From Nocardioides bizhenqiangii (GTDB lineage Bacteria > Actinomycetota > Actinomycetes > Propionibacteriales > Nocardioidaceae), in the NCBI RefSeq assembly GCF_034661235.1, contig NZ_CP141059.1, forward strand, positions 4,091,501 through 4,155,500: a stretch of DNA of 64,000 bases. The letters are read 5' to 3'. The notes beneath the pieces are model-generated. The model made no database searches. It was not told the origin of the DNA and saw only the letters and a list, made by a program, of their open reading frames with translations. Numbering within the stretch: the first letter of the stretch is position 1; each line of letters starts with the position of its first letter. The translations under genes and the position numbers were made by a program. Positions 15,766 to 24,051 of this stretch are shown in pieces.

Positions 15766-17181
15766 CTAGCGCGCGAGGTCGTGCACGAACTCCTGGAGCT
15801 GGGTCAGGTTGCGGCACTCCACCATCGGGACGATGTCGCGGTAGGTGCGGGCCGCCGAGTCGCCGGCACCCCAGCTGCTCTCCGGCTCGGGATTGAGCCA
15901 GTACGACCGTCGCACCGAGCCCGCCAGCCGCCGGAGGGTCGCGTCCTCGAGGTCGCTGTAGTTGCTCCGGGCGTCGCCGAGGATCAGCAACGTCGTCTTG
16001 GGACCGAGCGCGTCAGCGTGCTGCTCCTCGAACTTGGCGAACGCGCGGCCGTAGTTGGTGCGGCCCCACAGCGCCGCATAGCTGCTGGCGGCGGCCAGCC
16101 GCTCGAGCACGTCCACCGGGTCGGAGCCCGGTCGCAGGTGCTCGGTGACCTCGTGCACGTGGTCGATGAACGTGAACGCCCGCATGCTCTGGAACACCTC
16201 GCGCAGCGCGAACACGAACAGCAGCGTGAACTGCGCGAAATTGGCCACGGAGCCGCTGACGTCGCAGAGCACCACCAGGTCGGTGCGGTGCGGTCTCTTG
16301 GGGCGGTGGTGAGTCGTCAGGGGCACGCCGCCAGTCGCGATCGACGCCCGGACGGTACGGCGGAAGTCGAGCGCCCCCCTGCGGCGCGCGTGGTGCTCCT
16401 TGGTCAGCCGGGTGGCGAGCTGCCGCGCGAGCGGGAAGACCTGGCGGCGCATCTCGTCGAGGTCGCTGCGCCGGGCCGCGGTGAACGCGAACTTGTCGAT
16501 GCTCGGGCGGATCGCGACGTCGGCGACGTGGTCGGGTCCCTTCTCCTCCGCGATCCGGCGACGGGCGTCGTCCTCGACCATGGTCGTGAAAGAGCCGACC
16601 TGCCGGTTGACGAGGCGTCGTACCTCCGTCTCGCGGGCGTCGGCGTCGCTGTCGCCGAGCAGCCCCGCCACGATCCGGTCGACGAGCTCCTGCGGCGCGA
16701 CCCGCTGCAGCGCGGTGTAGGCCGACCACGACGAGAGGCCCGGCCCCCGGCCGGGCATCGCACCGAACGTGCCGACCATCTGCGCCGCCAGCCGCTGCAG
16801 CTGCTGCTGGTCGCCGCTCTGGAGCGCCTCGACGAGCTGGTCGCGGAACGCCTGCAGCGCGGCGGCGTTGTCGCGGACCCCGGACCCGTCGGCGCCGTCC
16901 CCCTCCGAGGCCTCGCTGCTCGAGCCTGTCGAGACCCCGTCCCCGACCAGGGCCGGGAAGTAGACGTCGAAGAGGGCGTCGAAGGTGGTGCGCTGGGACT
17001 GCTTCTTGACCAGGGTCGCGGCGAGCACGTCGCGCACGTGCGCGCGGTCGCCCCAGCCGACGGCACCCAGCGCGGCGACCGAGTCGAGGTCCTCCGCGAG
17101 AGAGACGGACAGGCCGGCGGCCCGGAGCGCCTCGATGAAGGAGAGGTGCCGGTCGAGCAGACCGGAGGTTTCGCGTGCCAT
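15766..17181 (-). CDS. VWA domain-containing CoxE-like protein
   Basis: This 471-aa protein has a C-terminal von Willebrand A domain. The metal-binding DxSxS motif is LVVLCDVSGSVANF (around residue 290), followed by GRTNYGRAF and LLILGDARSNY. The N-terminal half is helical, with an acidic serine/glycine-rich stretch near residue 90. It lies 5 bp downstream of a MoxR ATPase gene. MoxR and CoxE-like VWA proteins act as a pair to insert cofactors or remodel protein complexes. The client enzyme is not encoded nearby. Length and motif order fit the family. Confidence 0.87.
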   Translation of the reverse strand: MARETSGLLDRHLSFIEALRAAGLSVSLAEDLDSVAALGAVGWGDRAHVRDVLAATLVKKQSQRTTFDALFDVYFPALVGDGVSTGSSSEASEGDGADGSGVRDNAAALQAFRDQLVEALQSGDQQQLQRLAAQMVGTFGAMPGRGPGLSSWSAYTALQRVAPQELVDRIVAGLLGDSDADARETEVRRLVNRQVGSFTTMVEDDARRRIAEEKGPDHVADVAIRPSIDKFAFTAARRSDLDEMRRQVFPLARQLATRLTKEHHARRRGALDFRRTVRASIATGGVPLTTHHRPKRPHRTDLVVLCDVSGSVANFAQFTLLFVFALREVFQSMRAFTFIDHVHEVTEHLRPGSDPVDVLERLAAASSYAALWGRTNYGRAFAKFEEQHADALGPKTTLLILGDARSNYSDLEDATLRRLAGSVRRSYWLNPEPESSWGAGDSAARTYRDIVPMVECRNLTQLQEFVHDLAR

Positions 17182-17186
17182 CGCCG

Positions 17187-18062
17187 TCAGCGCTTGTCGA
17201 GCAGTAGCTCCTTGACGGCTCGCTCCTGGTCGGAGGCGTGCTTGAGGACGGCACCGAGGGTGTCGGAGATCGCCTTCTCGTCGAGGTCGCGGATCTCGAG
17301 CGCGATCAAGGTGCGCGCCCAGTCGACGGACTCGGCGATCGAGGGCGCCTTCTTGAGCTCGAGGTCCCTGAGCCTGCCCACCGTCGCGACCAGCTGCTCG
17401 GCGATCCGGTCGTCCAGGTCGGACACCTGGGCCTGCAGGATCGCCCGCTCGCGCTCCGCGTCGGGATAGTCGAGGTGCAGGTAGAGACAGCGCCGCTTGA
17501 CCGCTTCGGAGAGCTCGCGGCTCGCGTTGGACGTGAGTACGACGTACGGCCGTCGCGTCGCCGCCACGGTGCCGAGCTCAGGGATGGTCACCTGGAAGTC
17601 CGACAGCACCTCGAGCAGCAGACCCTCGACCTCGACGTCGGTCTTGTCGACCTCGTCGATGAGCAGCACCGTCGGCTCGTCCTGGCGGATCGCCGTCAGC
17701 AACGGCCGGGTCAGCAGGAACTCCTCCGTGAAAATGTCGTCGTGGGTCTGGTCCCAGTCCAGACCTTCGCCCGCCCCGGTCTGGGCCTGGATTCGGAGCA
17801 GCTGCTTCTTGTAGTTCCACTCGTAGAGCGCCCTGGCCTCGTCGAGGCCCTCGTAGCACTGCAGCCGCACCAGCGTCGCGTCGGTCGCCCGCGCAACTGC
17901 CTTGGCCAGCTCGGTCTTGCCCACACCGGCGGGTCCCTCGAGCAGCAACGGCTTCTCCAGGGCACCGGCCAGGAACGCGGTCGTGGCGGTCGCTGCGTCG
18001 GCGAGATAGCCGGCCTGCGTCAGCCGATCGGCGGCCTGCGTCGGGGAGGAGAACCAGGTCAT
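17187..18062 (-). CDS. MoxR-family AAA+ ATPase
   Basis: This 291-aa ATPase starts at the ATG that gives the usual short N-terminus. Walker A is GPAGVGKTEL (residues about 43-52), Walker B is TVLLIDEVDK, and sensor 1 is VLTSNASRELSEA. It drives conformational change of a partner complex with the VWA protein encoded directly downstream. The gene heads the two-gene operon. An upstream frame extension of 21 codons exists but lacks family homology. Confidence 0.9.
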   Translation of the reverse strand: MTWFSSPTQAADRLTQAGYLADAATATTAFLAGALEKPLLLEGPAGVGKTELAKAVARATDATLVRLQCYEGLDEARALYEWNYKKQLLRIQAQTGAGEGLDWDQTHDDIFTEEFLLTRPLLTAIRQDEPTVLLIDEVDKTDVEVEGLLLEVLSDFQVTIPELGTVAATRRPYVVLTSNASRELSEAVKRRCLYLHLDYPDAERERAILQAQVSDLDDRIAEQLVATVGRLRDLELKKAPSIAESVDWARTLIALEIRDLDEKAISDTLGAVLKHASDQERAVKELLLDKR

Positions 18063-18128
18063 GCCCCCATCCTGCCGTGACTCCCGCCGAGACGAGGCAC
18101 CGTCCAAAGGTTCCTCGTCGGCCACGCG

Positions 18129-18462
18129 GTCGCGGCCAGCGGTGAGGGTCGATCGAGGACCGTCAGGTGTCGCGGTATCGGGCTTGGCGCACCGATGCGA
18201 TAAGGCCGTCTTATCAGTCCTGAGAATTGGCGGTTGAAAAAATCTCGAACCAGTGAAATCGCGCGTTCTACGCGGGGATTCGGCAGAAATCAGGCCCTAT
18301 TTCTCTGAAATGCAGGCCGTCACAGATTCGGAACTTGGCAAAGAAAAGGTAAATAGCGTCCCACTTCATTTCGGGGATGCGTCACTGGTGATTCGCCGCT
18401 GCGCTCGGGACCGCGGCCCATTACCGGGGCTCCAACTCCAACTCTCTTAGGGGGATTTCGTC
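18129..18462 (+). promoter_or_regulatory. Long AT-richer leader before the pilus operon
   Basis: About 400 bp separate the MoxR start from the pilin ATG. Base composition drops clearly between about 18216 and 18370. A perfect inverted repeat GATAAG-N5-CTTATC lies at 18199-18215. A ribosome binding site (AGGGGGA) lies at 18450-18456. One short frame exists (18253-18450) but its composition is unlike the neighbours and it is not called. I see no match to a known riboswitch. It probably holds the pilin promoter and a long untranslated leader. Confidence 0.5.
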
Positions 18463-18813
18463 ATGCTCAAAAACACCACGAACCGGGTGCGCGACCTCCG
18501 TCGCGACGACAACGGCTTCACGCTCATCGAGCTCCTGATGGTCATCATCATCCTCGCCATCCTCGCTGCGGTCGTCGTGTTCTCTGTTCGCGCCATCGAC
18601 GACAACGGCGAGCAGGCTGCCTGCGAGGCCGAGGTCCGTGCGGTCGAGACCGCCGTCGAGGCCCGCTACGCCGATCGCGGCAGCTACCCCAACACCGTCG
18701 GCCAGCTCGTGACCGAGGGCTTCCTTCGCGATGACCCGGGCGAGGCATCGACCCTCGTCCCCGCGACGACGGTCTCTAACACCGGGGTTCTCGGAAACGA
18801 CGGCGGCTGCTGA
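18463..18813 (+). CDS. pilA: Major type IV pilin (prepilin)
   Basis: This 116-aa prepilin has a basic leader of 18 residues ending in Gly18. The mature N-terminus is FTLIELLMVIIILAILAAVV, with the conserved Glu at mature position 5. The hydrophobic helix forms the pilus core. The globular part contains two cysteines (one in QAACEAE and one at the C-terminus) that could form the usual pilin disulfide loop. The gene heads the pilus operon and has a strong ribosome binding site, as expected for the most abundant subunit. The leader is cleaved and the new N-terminus methylated by the peptidase encoded at 26249. Confidence 0.92.
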   Translation: MLKNTTNRVRDLRRDDNGFTLIELLMVIIILAILAAVVVFSVRAIDDNGEQAACEAEVRAVETAVEARYADRGSYPNTVGQLVTEGFLRDDPGEASTLVPATTVSNTGVLGNDGGC

Positions 18814-18877
18814 TCACGCGACCGAGGAGGGCTGCCGCTCCAGGCCGCCCTCCTTCGGTCTTCACAGGGGAACTCTC

Positions 18878-19978
18878 ATGCACCAGCACCTGCACCGGAT
18901 CGGCGACCGGGTCGACCTGCTCCTCAACTCCCTTTGGGACGCGAGAGGTACCGATCTGATCCTGACCGCCGGCCTGCCGCCCATGATCCGGGTCGACGGC
19001 ACGCTCGCACCGGTGCCCGGCCAGTCCGTGCTCGCCGGCGACGACACCGACGCCCTCCTCGCCGAGGTGCTCACGGCCGCGCAAGCCGAGGTGTGGGACA
19101 CCCAGCACGAGTACGACTTCTCGTTCTCCTGGCGCGAACATGCTCGGATCCGCGGCAACGCGTTCACCCAGCGCGGGCTGACCGCGGTGGCGCTGCGGAT
19201 GATCCCGCGGGAGATCCCGACCCTGGACACCCTCGGCCTGCCGCCGGTGCTGCGAGACCTGTCGCTTCGTCATCAGGGACTGATCCTGATGACCGGACCG
19301 ACCGGGTCCGGCAAGTCGACCACGCTGGCTTCGCTGGTCGACCTCATCAACAGCAACCGGGGCTGCCACATCATCACTGTCGAGGACCCGATCGAGTACG
19401 TCCACGACCACAAGATGGCCGCGGTCAACCAGCGCGAGGTCGGCACCGACACCGGCAGCTTCGGCAACGCGCTGCGCTCGGTGCTCCGCGAGGACCCCGA
19501 CGTGCTGCTGGTCGGCGAGATGCGCGATCTGGAGTCGATCTCTTTTGCGCTCACCGTCGCCGAGACCGGGCACCTGGTCTTCGCGACGCTGCACACCAAC
19601 GACACCGCTCAGTCTCTAGGCCGGATGATTGACGTCTTCCCGGGCGACCAACAGGCGCAGATCCGGGTCCAGCTCGCGTCGGCGCTCAGCTGCGTGGTCT
19701 ACCAGCGGCTGATCCCGCGGATCGGCGGCGGCATGACGGCCGCCTACGAGGTGCTGGTCGCAACCCCGGCCGTGCGCAACCTGATCAAGGAAGGCAAGAC
19801 CCACCAGCTCCGCAACTCGCTGGTGACGGGCGCCCGCGACGGGATGAACACGCTCGAGCACTCGCTGTCGCACTTGGTGCAGCAGGGCGTGGTGAGCCTC
19901 GACGACGCCGTCGCGCGCAGCCTCTATCCGAAGGACATCGAGGTCCGGCCGCGGATGTCGGCCGCTGTGGCTCCATAA
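18878..19978 (+). CDS. pilT: Type IV pilus retraction ATPase PilT
   Basis: This 366-aa hexameric ATPase has Walker A GPTGSGKST (residues 140-148). It also has the Asp box ITVEDPIEYVH, Walker B DVLLVGEMRD and the His box TGHLVFATLHTND. The C-terminal PilT region reads VRNLIKEGKTHQL. It powers pilus retraction at the inner face of the membrane. The ATG follows CAGGGG. It lies second in the operon, before the extension ATPase, so both motors are co-expressed. Confidence 0.92.
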   Translation: MHQHLHRIGDRVDLLLNSLWDARGTDLILTAGLPPMIRVDGTLAPVPGQSVLAGDDTDALLAEVLTAAQAEVWDTQHEYDFSFSWREHARIRGNAFTQRGLTAVALRMIPREIPTLDTLGLPPVLRDLSLRHQGLILMTGPTGSGKSTTLASLVDLINSNRGCHIITVEDPIEYVHDHKMAAVNQREVGTDTGSFGNALRSVLREDPDVLLVGEMRDLESISFALTVAETGHLVFATLHTNDTAQSLGRMIDVFPGDQQAQIRVQLASALSCVVYQRLIPRIGGGMTAAYEVLVATPAVRNLIKEGKTHQLRNSLVTGARDGMNTLEHSLSHLVQQGVVSLDDAVARSLYPKDIEVRPRMSAAVAP

Positions 19979-20002
19979 GCACGCACGACGCCAGGGGGAA
20001 TC

Positions 20003-21739
20003 ATGAAGATGCGGGGACGGCACAAGTCCGAGTCCGCGGTGGCGGTTGCGCCTTCCGACGCCGACGACGAGCGACTGGCCGGCCTGCTGGTCGCGGCCCG
20101 GCTGGTCGAGCCCTACCAGATCGACGCGGCCCGGGCGGGTCAGGACTCGGGAACGCTGGCCGAGAAGCTGATCACCGCCGGCGTGGTCGGTGACGACGCC
20201 ATCGCCCGCACCCTGGCCGACCACTACGAGTGCGTGCTGCTGGACTTCCGCGACGTGAAGCCCGAGTCCGAGGCACTGGCTCTGCTCACTCCCGAGCAGG
20301 CGCGGACGCTTCGCGCGTTGCCACTCACCACCGATGGGGACGCGGTCACGGTCGCCGTCCTCGACCCGTCCCCTCCGCGGGTCGAGGCAGTGGCGGCCGT
20401 CGCCGGTCGTCTCGTCGTCCCCGCCGTTGCCACCCACCGCGACCTCGACCGGGCACTCGACTCGGCGTACCGCGCTACCCGCGACGTCGGCAGCCACGTC
20501 CAGGCCTACGAGGCGCGCGACCAGCTGCGGCGAGAGGCCGCCCAGTTCGACGCGGCCGGCGCCAGTGAGGATGCGCCGGTCGTCCGGGTCGTCCAGATGG
20601 TCATCACCCAGGGCTTGCGAGACCGAGCGTCGGACATCCACATGGAGCCGTCCGGGGACCGGATCCGGGTGCGCTACCGCATCGACGGCGCACTGACCGA
20701 CGTGCTGGACCTCCCGGGCTCCATCGGCCCGGCGATCGTCAGCCGCGTCAAGATCCTCAGTGGCATGAACATCGTCGAGCGGCGCCGGCCACAGGACGGC
20801 CAGATCAGCATGGAGATCGAGGGTCGCGAGGTCGACATCCGGGTGTCGACCACGGCAGTGATCGGCGGCGAGAAGGTGGTCATGCGACTGCTCGACAAGA
20901 GCCGGCCGCTCTTCCAGCTCGAGCAGCTCGGGATGGCGCGGGAGGTCGCCGAGCGCTACAGCGGGCTGATCCACTCGCCGTACGGCATGGTGATCTGCGC
21001 CGGCCCGACCGGCGGCGGCAAGACCACCACCCTCTACGCGTCTCTCGGCGAGCTCGACAGCCCCGAGCGCAACATCATGACGATCGAGGACCCGGTGGAG
21101 TACACCTTCGACTCGATCAACCAGATCCAGATCAACGAGCAGGCCGGCATCAGCTTCGCCGGCGGGCTGAAGTCGATCCTGCGACAGGACCCCGACATCA
21201 TCCTGGTCGGCGAGATCCGGGACGTCGACACCGCCCGGATCGCCGTCCAGTCGGCCCTCACCGGCCACTTCGTGCTCTCCTCCCTACACGCCACCGAGGC
21301 GGTCTCCGCGCTCTACCGGCTGCTCGACATGGGCATCGAGTCGTTCCTTATCGCGTCGTCGGTCACTGCTGTCGTCGCTCAACGGCTGGTGCGGCGCAGC
21401 TGCACGTCCTGCCTGGAACCGTACGAACCATCGGCCGAGGAGCTCGCGTTCCTTCGCACGTTCGGGTCTGCGGAGCCGGTGAGCGGTTTCGTGCACGGGG
21501 CCGGCTGCAACATCTGTGCGCAAACCGGCTTCCTCGAGCGGATCGGCGTCTACGAGCTGCTCGCGGTCACCGACGAGGTGCGCGAGCTGATCGTCGACCG
21601 GGCTCCGCAGGACGAGATGCGCAAGGTCGCCCAGCACCAGGGCATGCGCACCCTGCAGGAGCAGGCAGCAGATCTGGTCCTCGCCGGCACCACGACCGCC
21701 GCCGAGGTCATGCGCTCCATCTACGTGGCAGGAGTGTGA
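20003..21739 (+). CDS. pilB: Type IV pilus extension ATPase PilB
   Basis: This 578-aa GspE/PilB protein has an N-terminal MshEN-like domain (residues about 25-165), which in other species can bind cyclic di-GMP. The C-terminal motor has Walker A GPTGGGKTTT, then TIEDPVEYTF and DIILVGEIRD. It also has LTGHFVLSSLHATE. A tetracysteine zinc module is formed by CTSC and a later CNIC. It polymerises pilin. Only one nucleotide separates its stop from the ATG of pilC, so translation is probably linked. Confidence 0.93.
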   Translation: MKMRGRHKSESAVAVAPSDADDERLAGLLVAARLVEPYQIDAARAGQDSGTLAEKLITAGVVGDDAIARTLADHYECVLLDFRDVKPESEALALLTPEQARTLRALPLTTDGDAVTVAVLDPSPPRVEAVAAVAGRLVVPAVATHRDLDRALDSAYRATRDVGSHVQAYEARDQLRREAAQFDAAGASEDAPVVRVVQMVITQGLRDRASDIHMEPSGDRIRVRYRIDGALTDVLDLPGSIGPAIVSRVKILSGMNIVERRRPQDGQISMEIEGREVDIRVSTTAVIGGEKVVMRLLDKSRPLFQLEQLGMAREVAERYSGLIHSPYGMVICAGPTGGGKTTTLYASLGELDSPERNIMTIEDPVEYTFDSINQIQINEQAGISFAGGLKSILRQDPDIILVGEIRDVDTARIAVQSALTGHFVLSSLHATEAVSALYRLLDMGIESFLIASSVTAVVAQRLVRRSCTSCLEPYEPSAEELAFLRTFGSAEPVSGFVHGAGCNICAQTGFLERIGVYELLAVTDEVRELIVDRAPQDEMRKVAQHQGMRTLQEQAADLVLAGTTTAAEVMRSIYVAGV

Positions 21740-21740
21740 G

Positions 21741-22946
21741 ATGCCGAAGTTCGCCTACGTCGCGGTGACACCGGACGGCCAGCAGGTCAAGGGCAAGACC
21801 CGGGCCACCAGCCGCGGCGACGCCGAGGTCGCGCTCTACGGCAAGCAGCTCCGGGACCTGCGGGTCAAGGAGAGGACGAGCGTCCTCAAGTACGAGATCA
21901 GCGGCCCGCGGATCAAGAAGGCCGACGTGATGCACCTGTCGCGGCAGATCGCGGCCTTCCTCCGAGCCGGGCTGCCGATCCTCGAAGCCGTGCACACGAT
22001 CGGCGCCGAGAGCGAGAGCTCCTCGGTGCGCCGCATGATGAACGACATCGAGGACGGGCTTCGGACCGGGGAGCGGTTCTCCGACTGCCTCGAGCGCTAT
22101 CCGAAGGTGTTTCCGGGCTTCTACCGCGGCATGGTCCGCTCCGCCGAGCTCACCGGCGAGCTGGACACCGTGCTGGCGCGGCTCGCGATCTACATCGAGC
22201 GCGACCTCGAAGCCCGGCGCAAGATCAAGGCGGCACTGATCTACCCCGCCGCCGTCGCGGTGATGTCGGTGGTGACGGTACTGGTGCTCTCGATCTACGT
22301 GCTGCCGAAATTCGCGGACTTCTTCGCTGACCTCGACGCCGAGCTGCCGCTGCCCACGCGGATGCTGATGGCGGTCACCGACTTCCTCGGCAACTGGTGG
22401 TGGGCACTCGCCGGTGGGCTCGGACTCTTCATCTTCCTGGGGTTCCTGATCACCCGGTTCCAGTGGGGCAAGTACGCCCGGGACGCGTTCATCCTCAAGG
22501 TTCCGATCCTGGGGGAGACGATCCGCTACTCGTTGGTCGAGCGGTTCTGCCGAGTGCTGTCCTCGATGGTCGGCGCCGGCGTCAACCTCACCGAGGCGCT
22601 CGCGGTCACCACCGATGCGCTGCGCAACCGGGTCTTCATCAAGCGCCTCGGCGAGGTCTCCGACGCGATGCTCGAGGGCGAGGGCATCTCCGGACCGCTG
22701 GCCCGGACCCAGCTCTTCCCCGGCACGGCTACCCAGATGCTGCGCGTCGGCGAGGAGACCGGGTCCCTCGACGACCAGCTCCGGGTGACGGCTGAGTACT
22801 ACGAGGTCGAGCTCGACTACAAGATCAAGAAGCTGACGGCGATCTTCGAGCCGCTGGTCATCGTGGTGATGGGCGGAATCGTCGGCTTCGTCGCCGTTGC
22901 ACTGGTGTCCGCGATGTACGGCATCTTCAACCAGGTGGAGATCTGA
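21741..22946 (+). CDS. pilC: Type IV pilus inner-membrane platform protein PilC
   Basis: This 401-aa protein has the duplicated GspF domain. The first copy begins near MHLSRQIAAFLRAGLPILEA and the second near FCRVLSSMVGAGVNLTEAL. Three transmembrane segments follow the usual pattern: two around residues 165-245 and one at the C-terminus (VIVVMGGIVGFVAVALVSAMY). It is the membrane platform on which PilB assembles the filament. The stop overlaps the next start by one base (TGATG). Confidence 0.92.
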   Translation: MPKFAYVAVTPDGQQVKGKTRATSRGDAEVALYGKQLRDLRVKERTSVLKYEISGPRIKKADVMHLSRQIAAFLRAGLPILEAVHTIGAESESSSVRRMMNDIEDGLRTGERFSDCLERYPKVFPGFYRGMVRSAELTGELDTVLARLAIYIERDLEARRKIKAALIYPAAVAVMSVVTVLVLSIYVLPKFADFFADLDAELPLPTRMLMAVTDFLGNWWWALAGGLGLFIFLGFLITRFQWGKYARDAFILKVPILGETIRYSLVERFCRVLSSMVGAGVNLTEALAVTTDALRNRVFIKRLGEVSDAMLEGEGISGPLARTQLFPGTATQMLRVGEETGSLDDQLRVTAEYYEVELDYKIKKLTAIFEPLVIVVMGGIVGFVAVALVSAMYGIFNQVEI

Positions 22947-23422
22947 TGGTCGAAGTCACCCGCCTGCGCTCGGCAGCGCGTTCCGATGTCGGAACGTCGC
23001 TGGTCGAGACGCTGGTGGCGCTCGTCATCCTCAGCATCGCAGCAGTTGCGATCCTGGCCGGGCTGCAGCTCAGCGTGGTCACGTCCGACGTCCATCGGAA
23101 GCAGAGCTCGGGCGGTGCCAACGTCCGGGGGTACGCCGAGAAGATCGAGCAGTACCTCAACACCACTGCCAACTACGTGCCGTGCGCCGGCGCCAACGCC
23201 TACAGCCCTGGCACGGTCGGCTACACCGTCCCCGCAGGGCACAACGCGCAGCAAGCCGCGGCCGTACCGCTCGTGGGGAACGGCACCGCTGCCGCCTGCC
23301 CTGGCGGCGACGACGGTGTCCAGCGGCTGCGCCTGACGGTTGCCAGCTCGGACGGCCGGGCGACCGAGACGCTCACCATCGTGGTGCGTCGCAGCTGCGA
23401 GGCGGGGACGGCATGCGCGTGA
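22946..23422 (+). CDS. Minor pilin 1 (PilV/GspI-like prepilin)
   Basis: This 158-aa protein has a short basic leader ending in Gly16, then TSLVETLVALVILSIAAVAI with Glu at mature position 5. The first mature residue is Thr instead of Phe or Met, which is tolerated in minor pilins. The globular part has four cysteines. It probably helps initiate or cap the pilus. It overlaps both neighbours slightly, with its stop inside the next reading frame. Confidence 0.85.
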   Translation: MVEVTRLRSAARSDVGTSLVETLVALVILSIAAVAILAGLQLSVVTSDVHRKQSSGGANVRGYAEKIEQYLNTTANYVPCAGANAYSPGTVGYTVPAGHNAQQAAAVPLVGNGTAAACPGGDDGVQRLRLTVASSDGRATETLTIVVRRSCEAGTACA

Positions 23423-24051
23423 TCCGGCGCCTGCGCGCCCTCGGACGACGGGACGACGGCTTCACCCTCGTCGAGATGATCGTGAACGTCGCCATCATCG
23501 GCGTCATCGCCTCGGCTTTGGCCGGCGTCGTCATCAGCTACCTGAAGACCACGGCCGCCACCGAGTCGCGACTGGTCGAGTCGCACGACGTGCAGTTCGC
23601 CGCGGCGTACTGGCAGCGAGACGTCGCCAGCATCGGAGTCCGCACCTACGACTCCGGGACCAAGACCTTCCCGCTCCAGCAGTCCGTCAACGTCACCCCA
23701 GCCTGCAGCATGCCGGCCGGCACGACCACGGTGGTGACGCTGGCCTGGAGCGAGTACACCGACCTCGACTCGACCGCGGCGCCGACCACGATCACCGTGT
23801 CGTACGTCGCCGAGCCCGACGCCGGCGGCTACAACTTGCTTCGGGTCCGGTGCACCGGGTCCACCAAGGACTCCCAGTTCGAGGTGACCCACAGCCTCAA
23901 CGCCCTTCCGACCGCGACCTGCAATGTCGCCTGCACGAGCGCACCCGATGTGCCGACCGTCGTCGAGCTCCACCTGTCGGTCCGGGATCCGGACCGCAAC
24001 GGCGGCACGGCTCTCACCGCCACCCTGGCGGGCGAGCGGAGGCAGACATGA
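23413..24051 (+). CDS. Minor pilin 2 (PilW/GspJ-like prepilin)
   Basis: This 212-aa prepilin has a leader ending in Gly16 followed by FTLVEMIVNVAIIGVIASAL, with Glu at mature position 5. The ectodomain is larger than that of the major pilin and has four cysteines. It starts 10 bp before the end of the preceding minor pilin gene and its stop overlaps the next ATG (ATGA). It is likely part of the tip or initiation complex. Confidence 0.87.
   Translation: MRVIRRLRALGRRDDGFTLVEMIVNVAIIGVIASALAGVVISYLKTTAATESRLVESHDVQFAAAYWQRDVASIGVRTYDSGTKTFPLQQSVNVTPACSMPAGTTTVVTLAWSEYTDLDSTAAPTTITVSYVAEPDAGGYNLLRVRCTGSTKDSQFEVTHSLNALPTATCNVACTSAPDVPTVVELHLSVRDPDRNGGTALTATLAGERRQT

Noticed and set aside
18253..18450. 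65-aa reading frame in the pilin leader
   Set aside because: Low-GC third positions, no good ribosome binding site and no recognisable protein; more likely untranslated leader.
18129..18462. Cyclic di-GMP riboswitch upstream of pilins
   Set aside because: I could not find the conserved core of the GEMM class, although such riboswitches are known before pilins elsewhere.
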